Below, one piece after another: positions 58,991 to 64,000 of a stretch of 64,000 nt of DNA. Both the position numbers and the translations under genes were made by a program. The notes below the pieces were generated by a model that was not told the origin of the DNA, ran no database searches, and worked only from the letters and a program-made list of their open reading frames with translations. This stretch comes from Euglena gracilis. Lineage: Eukaryota > Euglenida > Euglenophyceae > Euglenales. Where the stretch lies: positions 20,228,714-20,292,713 of the forward strand of contig CP154957.1 in assembly GCA_039621445.1 (NCBI GenBank). The letters are read 5' to 3'. Each line of letters starts with the position of its first letter. Position 1 is the first letter of the stretch.

Positions 58991-61524
58991 TGTGCATCTG
59001 TGCGCATGGGTCTGTGTGAGTTGTATGCATGTGCGTGAGTTGCGTGTTTGTCTCTGTGCATGGGTGTATTTGTGTGTGTGTGTGTGTGTCTGTGCCTGTG
59101 TGTGTTCATGTGTCTTTGTGTCTTTGTGTATGTGTCTGTCTGACTCGTCTTTGCTTAGCCCGGCATTGGCCATGGTCCAGCCCCCTGCCCCGCCGCCAGG
59201 GTGCCCCCAGTCCTACGTCACGATGGGCGACTGTTACCTGCGGGACGCCCCGGGCTTCCCCCGGGACCTCGGCAAGGCGGAGGCGTGCTATGAGAAGGCC
59301 CGCGCCCTCTACCCGGAGTTGCGCAGCACCATCCCGACCCACGAGCTGCAGCTGCTGAAGAAGGCGATGGAGGAGGCGCGGGCCCCTGCCTCCCCCGCCC
59401 AGCCGGAGCCGGAGGTGTGTGAGGCCCGCCGGGGGGGCAGAGGCGAACCATTTGGAGGCATGAAGACGGTTTGAAAAAAGGTTGAAAGGGCGTTGAGAGG
59501 CAGGCTGGTTTCAACACAATTCCTGCTGCTGTTCTGTTCAGAGGCAGCTGATATTTTGTGTTATCCCGCAGGGATGCCACCAGTCGGTGAGCAAATGGGT
59601 CTTGTGTCTGGGTTTCCTGCTGCTTCCACTCACCACACACCAACAACTGCGTTCATGAGGTGGGATGCCTAAATTAAGGTCTTGTTGTGGGCAACAAGAC
59701 CACAACAATACCTTAATTGTTGTGGTCTTGAGCAGAAGTGAGACCACGCTCTTAGCCCTGGCCAGTTTTGACTGGAAAAAAGTGAAAGCCCCTCCAAATG
59801 GTTCTGTCCACATCCTATCAAGCCATTGGATATCCGTGGTTTGCCTCAGCCGAAAATGATCCAGCACTCCCCCCCCCCCCAGCCAGTCGCTCCCAGCCGG
59901 CGGTGTACTCCCTGGAAGGGACACTGAAATAAGATGGTGCCCAGATTGACCCAGCAGAGCCCAACTGAAAACCGCATTTTTTTGAAAGGAGGGTCCAAAA
60001 AGGTTTTAAAAAAAAACGGAAACCCAGTTGCCTCAAAATTTTGGCTGAAACCCGGTTGGATTTGGGTTTTTTTTCCCTGCCAGATCTTGGGCACCAGCCC
60101 TGTCCATCCCAGAGCTGGCTGCCCCCCCCCCCCCAAACCCCCAAACCCTCCGCCACCCATACACCGCCTGCTGGATGGACTCCCCCAGGATGTCCTTAAG
60201 AATACCGTGCTGGGTGACACAATTTCATTGTTCTCTGTGACTTACCCAACCGTGGTTTTGTTTCCTTCTGGACTGGGCTCTCCACCAGGCCAAGCAATGG
60301 CTGGGTCTGTGGGGGGTGTCCCTTCCGTCGGCGGGCATGGCTTCCCTGTGTCTGCACGGCGGGGGGGGGGGGCTGCCTCTGATTCCTGTGCAGGAGGACA
60401 TCCCGGAGATCTCTACGGCGGCGGCGTTGGTGCAGCCCAAGAAGGACCGGGCGTTCCAGGACCGCGTGAAGCGGATGGAGGGGCGGCCAGGGTGGTGCCG
60501 GGCAGAGCCACGGGGGGGGGGGGGGCAGGCACAGCAGATGCATGATTTTTTTTGAAAGAGTATATTCAACTCACCAAGTTTCGCGTTCCAATGCTGCGTA
60601 TCATCCTCAACGTGGCAAAAATGCCTCCTGCTGTACAGTTGAGTGTGGAATGGCGCAAGCGGTGTTTGGGCTGCCACTTGACTGGGGGGGGGGTCACAAT
60701 CGTCATTATTGTTGTTCAGGGGGGGAGAGGGAGGTTATTGGCTCCCTTATGATCCAGGTCGAGAGGGATTTCACTATGTGGACAATGGAACATGCTCGCG
60801 CAAACAACACCCCCCAGCACAGTCTCGCTCTCAAAAACCCCCCACCCCCCCCCCCCCCCCCACCCACCCACGCGCACGCACGTGCACACATGCGCACGCA
60901 CGCACACGCACATGCACACACGCGCGCGCGCGCACACACACACACAAACACACACACACGCGCGCGCACGTACGCACGCACACACATGCACACACACACA
61001 CAAGCTGACACAAACACATACACATGTGCATGCACACGCGCGCGCACACACGCACGCACGCACACACGCACACATATGCACACCCACACACAAGCTGACA
61101 CAAGCACATACACATGCACGCGCACACGCACATGCACACACACACACTCATGCACATGCCCACGCGCGTGCACGCACACACGCGCACGCACGCACACACA
61201 CACGCGCGCACACACGCACACGCACACACACACGTACGCTCTCACGCACCCGCGCGCACCCACACACTGCGCGCACACGCACACGCGCGGGGTCATTTCC
61301 CCCCGATCACATTTGGCTCAAAAGACCCTGGGGTTGCACTGCCCTGGGGGCAGCTGACGCGGGCGGGCGGGGGCAGCGGCCCGGCCCCCAGCCCCCAGCT
61401 GCAGCGCTCGCTGTGGGGCGGGGCGTCGTTCTGGGAGAAGGCGGGCACGGTCGCCATCGGCTGCGCCCTGGGCGTCTGGCTGGTGTCCCTCAGCCGCGGC
61501 TCCGCCGTCCCCGGTCGGCGCTGA
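49881..61524 (+). CDS. CS-domain plus Sel1/TPR-repeat membrane protein, right copy
   Basis: I read about 17 exons, roughly 800-900 residues. The start is [10 protein letters not shown] at 49881. Pro/Ala/Glu-rich exons lie near 50760-50880, 51150-51290, 51728-51870 and 52240-52610. The CS-like domain runs over about 52990-53090 ([10 protein letters not shown]), 53600-53760 ([32 protein letters not shown]) and 54470-54600 ([20 protein letters not shown]). Linker exon 54841-54939 is followed by 55803-55982. Sel1/TPR-like exons are 56705-56804, 57339-57408, 57714-about 57888, 58321-58431 and 59181-59414 ([26 protein letters not shown]). Exon 60394-about 60480 leads to 61354-61524, which ends in a hydrophobic tail ([15 protein letters not shown]) and Arg-rich end, so a tail-anchored protein is likely. 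Phases agree across the GT-AG introns from 55803 on. The N-terminal half has uncertain borders and may use nonconventional introns. A chaperone-adaptor role is inferred from the domains. Confidence 0.78.
55168..55559. mobile_element. Inverted-repeat element with AAAATAAGACCCC ends, right arm
   Basis: Mirror of 25197-25585, in an intron of the right CS/Sel1 copy. The G-rich end shows three or four TCTTATTTTTGGGGGG units. Confidence 0.5.
58740..59150. repeat. (TG)n/(TC)n microsatellite, right arm
   Basis: Mirror of 21650-22060, in the intron before the exon at 59181. Several TCTCTC tracts differ in length from the left copy. Confidence 0.9.
59673..59730. other. Overlapping hairpins, right arm
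   Basis: Mirror of the structure at 21045-21105, with GGTCTTGTTG, CAACAAGACC and the 14 bp stem conserved exactly. Confidence 0.6.
60868..61290. repeat. (CA)n/(CG)n-rich microsatellite, right arm
   Basis: Mirror of 19540-19925. It follows a run of about 20 C residues and precedes the last exon of the right CS/Sel1 copy. Confidence 0.9.
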
Positions 61525-64000
61525 GCCCCCCTCTCCCCACCCTTGCCAGCACATACATTCCCACCGCCCACCCCCTTCATACCCGGGGCCCCCTGCGTGT
61601 CATTTGGCCCAGACCCCTGCTACTGTGAGGCCCGGCCGTTTGCTGTAGGAATTGCCCCCCCCCCCCCCCCGGCAGCCCCGGCCGGCCCAAACGTGCCCAA
61701 CTGAATTCCTGGCGATCATCCCCGGGGCTGCATTGGGTTTGTGCCACAAGGTGCGAGGTCCGCCATTTCGCCTCCATCACTGGGGGCACAAACCCAGGAC
61801 AGCCCGCACATCGCAAGGGTCTGCCTTTCTCCTCTTCCCTCCGTCTGCCTCCAAGCCTGAACCTTGGTTGATGGAGTGCCCACACCACTGCACATACACC
61901 CCTGGCGCCTGGCCACCGCCACCAGAATCCGTTCTCTGAGACAATCAATTCCCTCCATGTGGCAGGTTGGTTCCGGGGCCAAATTTGGCGTTGCTTGCAA
62001 TGGTGTGCCACACAACGATATCCTTTCCACCCCTTTGGGTCTTCCGGTGGGGACAAGTGTCCCCCGGCCTCCTCCCCTGCCCCCAACCGTTCCCGCTGTC
62101 CAGGACCCTCAGTCTTCATCGCCTCCATTGATATCCTCTCCTGGATTCAGTTTGTGTCTTCTGGAAAATTCCATTCCCTAATGGTTGTTTGATGTTCCCC
62201 AATGAGTTCATATCAAGTTACAAATTTGAAATTCATCGCATTCATGTCATATGCAATACAGGGATTCCCGCAAATTCGTGCCACAAACAATGGCGAATGA
62301 TCACGAACCAGCATGAACTTGGGGATTTTCCAAAATCACGCAAAATTATGAATAATCATGATTGGTCACAAATCACCGCAAACAAACAGCAATAATTCCA
62401 AATGCAATTTCTCATTTATGATCATTGAGACGAACTGCTATCCTGAAGAGTCTGCAACAGGTTGGGCCACAAGGACATGTTTGCATGAATGGGGAAGGAT
62501 TGCAGAAACACAATGAAAATATGTTTCTGTACTCCGAAATTGGCCCAAAATAGCTGAAACGGCCAATAATGGTCCAGCAATTAGAAAATTATGGACAATC
62601 GGCCAAAATGGATTTTGCAGGATTTGGTGAAAATTTGCCGGATTTTGCAGAAGTTTGCTATAAAAAAAAGTTTGAGAATGATGGTAGAGGTAACATGGGC
62701 AAACTGAATCTCTTTTTTTTCTTAATTGTTGGCAACTTTGGGTTGTTTCCTTCCATTTTTGTAATACTACAAAAGCAAAAACCAGACCTCTTTTGGTATC
62801 ACGAATAATCACGAATCAGGATCAAGGGTGGTCAGCACGAGTTTGTGGGAATCCCTGTCCAATGTTTTTTTTATTTTTTTAATTGAATGCGAGACCTTTG
62901 TTGTATTGTAAATCAAAATTTCCGTCCACTCAGATCATTAGCATTGCCCAATAGCGGTGCATACTCAGCGAGGGCCCCAAGGCAAAGGTACATCGTTTGC
63001 CCCCCTTTCCTGGGCTGGGTCCTGCCCGCATACCCCACGCTTCTGCTGTGGACCTTTGCTGGGTAACCTGCCACGGAGACGCTTCCTTCCGCAGGCCTTC
63101 CTGTGGCCGCTGGCCAACACTACATTGCCAAACCGATCCGAAGCCACTACACTCCGTCCAGCTGGTCTTCCTGCATCCAGACTGGAGCTGGAGTTTGGAA
63201 TGCTTGTCAAGAAGCTTTGGTTCCCACAAACCGCGCTTTTTGTTTGATATTTTTATGAATTTTTTGAGTTTTTTGCGGCACATTTTTTGTGCAGCAACCG
63301 ATCCACCGCGCAACAGTGGCTCAAAAGCACTTCCTCTTCCCTCTTCCTTTGAGTGGTTTTTTTTTTTTAGGGTTTGGCAAACTGGGCATGGCCCCGATGG
63401 GTGAGGGAAATGGGTCCACCCTCACCCCAGGAGCTCGTTGCTCCTTCTTTGATTGCCGTTGCTGTGGCCTGTGCCTCTGCTCCTTCCCACATTGGGTGTT
63501 CTTCCCCTGGCCCCCACCCCGTAGTGCCCCACACTTGACCAGTCAGTCACAAAACAGAAAAACTGCCCGCCATCGTCCCTCCTGCGGTCAGGGAGGACCA
63601 ACACACCTGTGAGGGACGTTTTCCACTGCCCTGCCCCTTTCCATGGGGGTCTGAGGGAGGTGTGGGGCTGGAGGAGGCAGGTTTGAGGGGCATCAGACAC
63701 TGCCAGTATGACCCATCAGACACTGCATTCCCAAAGCAAGGGGGTGGTGGGGGAGTTGGCACAACAATCGAGAGACGGGTAAAATGGAGATCCCGCAGTG
63801 CCCCACAGTACCCCCCTCACCCCACAACCCACCCCGCAACATCCCACCCCCATGTAGTTTTGCATTTATTTTTTGCATTTATTTTTGCATTTCTTTTTGT
63901 GTGCAATCTCTTTTGATCAAAATCTTTTGAAAAATCAGTCGAAATCTGGAATTCCCCCAAGATTTTTCTTCGACGGACTTCGCGAGCTGACGATGCATCC
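61525..64000. other. Outer part of right arm, no recognised gene
   Basis: 3' flank of the right CS/Sel1 copy. 62190-62900 is A/T-rich. 63000-63250 is GC-richer and open but unlike any family I recognise. Mirrors 16792-19254. Confidence 0.4.

Larger units (their letters stand above)
46496..64000 (-). repeat. Right arm of the giant inverted repeat, continuing past the window
   Basis: Inverted copy of 16792-34181. It begins CTGCCCACCCTGACCC, pairs base for base with the inner end of the left arm, and is still matching at base 64000. Differences include substitutions (for example GTCTAG near 50898 against GTCCAG in the left arm), microsatellite lengths and homopolymer lengths. Confidence 0.97.

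Overview
This is nuclear DNA of a eukaryote with many spliceosomal introns. It looks like a free-living protist, and a euglenid-like organism fits best. Exons are GC-rich with strong G/C third positions. They sit in long introns and spacers full of G or C homopolymer runs, A/T-rich stretches, microsatellites and short inverted-repeat transposons. Many introns are GT-AG. Several are not: they begin near CAG, end near CTG, have complementary ends and sit between short direct repeats. From memory, that is the signature of euglenid nonconventional introns. The taxonomic call is an inference; the intron structure is read directly from the sequence.

Layout: (1) 1-16,791 is single copy. It holds two minus-strand genes: SF3B5, a small U2 snRNP SF3b subunit (1,814-3,359), and FAH, fumarylacetoacetase, the last step of tyrosine breakdown (4,939-15,900). 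Their introns and the spacer carry MULE-like and hAT-like non-autonomous transposons with target-site duplications. (2) 16,792-34,181 and 46,496-64,000 are two arms of a very large inverted repeat, about 17.4 and 17.5 kb, a few percent or less diverged, with the right arm running off the window. Each arm carries a copy of the same gene: a Pro/Ala/Glu-rich N-terminus, a CS (p23/NudC-like) domain, Sel1/TPR-like helical repeats and a C-terminal membrane anchor. The copies are divergent, with 5' ends facing each other. Each arm also carries a 2.75-2.8 kb transposon with a nested hAT MITE. (3) The 12.3 kb spacer between the arms (34,182-46,495) holds the 3' end of a WD40-repeat gene abutting the left arm, a 1,775 bp hAT-like transposon, and a complete-looking gene for a type II membrane protein with a fibrinogen-like C-terminal domain (37,650-45,517).

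The most interesting signal links transposons and introns. The first intron of SF3B5 is a 122 bp element with ends CAGACATTC...GAATGTCTG flanked by an 8 bp duplication. The 1,775 bp transposon at 35,861-37,635 has the same terminal sequence. The first intron of the fibrinogen-like gene is likewise a CAGGGA...CCCTG element, and both copies of its 8 bp target duplication encode the same Phe-Pro-Glu. These look like introns made by insertion of hAT-like elements, with splicing within the duplicated target. No tRNA, rRNA, CRISPR array or prokaryotic-style operon was seen. Exon borders are hand-read, and some are approximate as noted.
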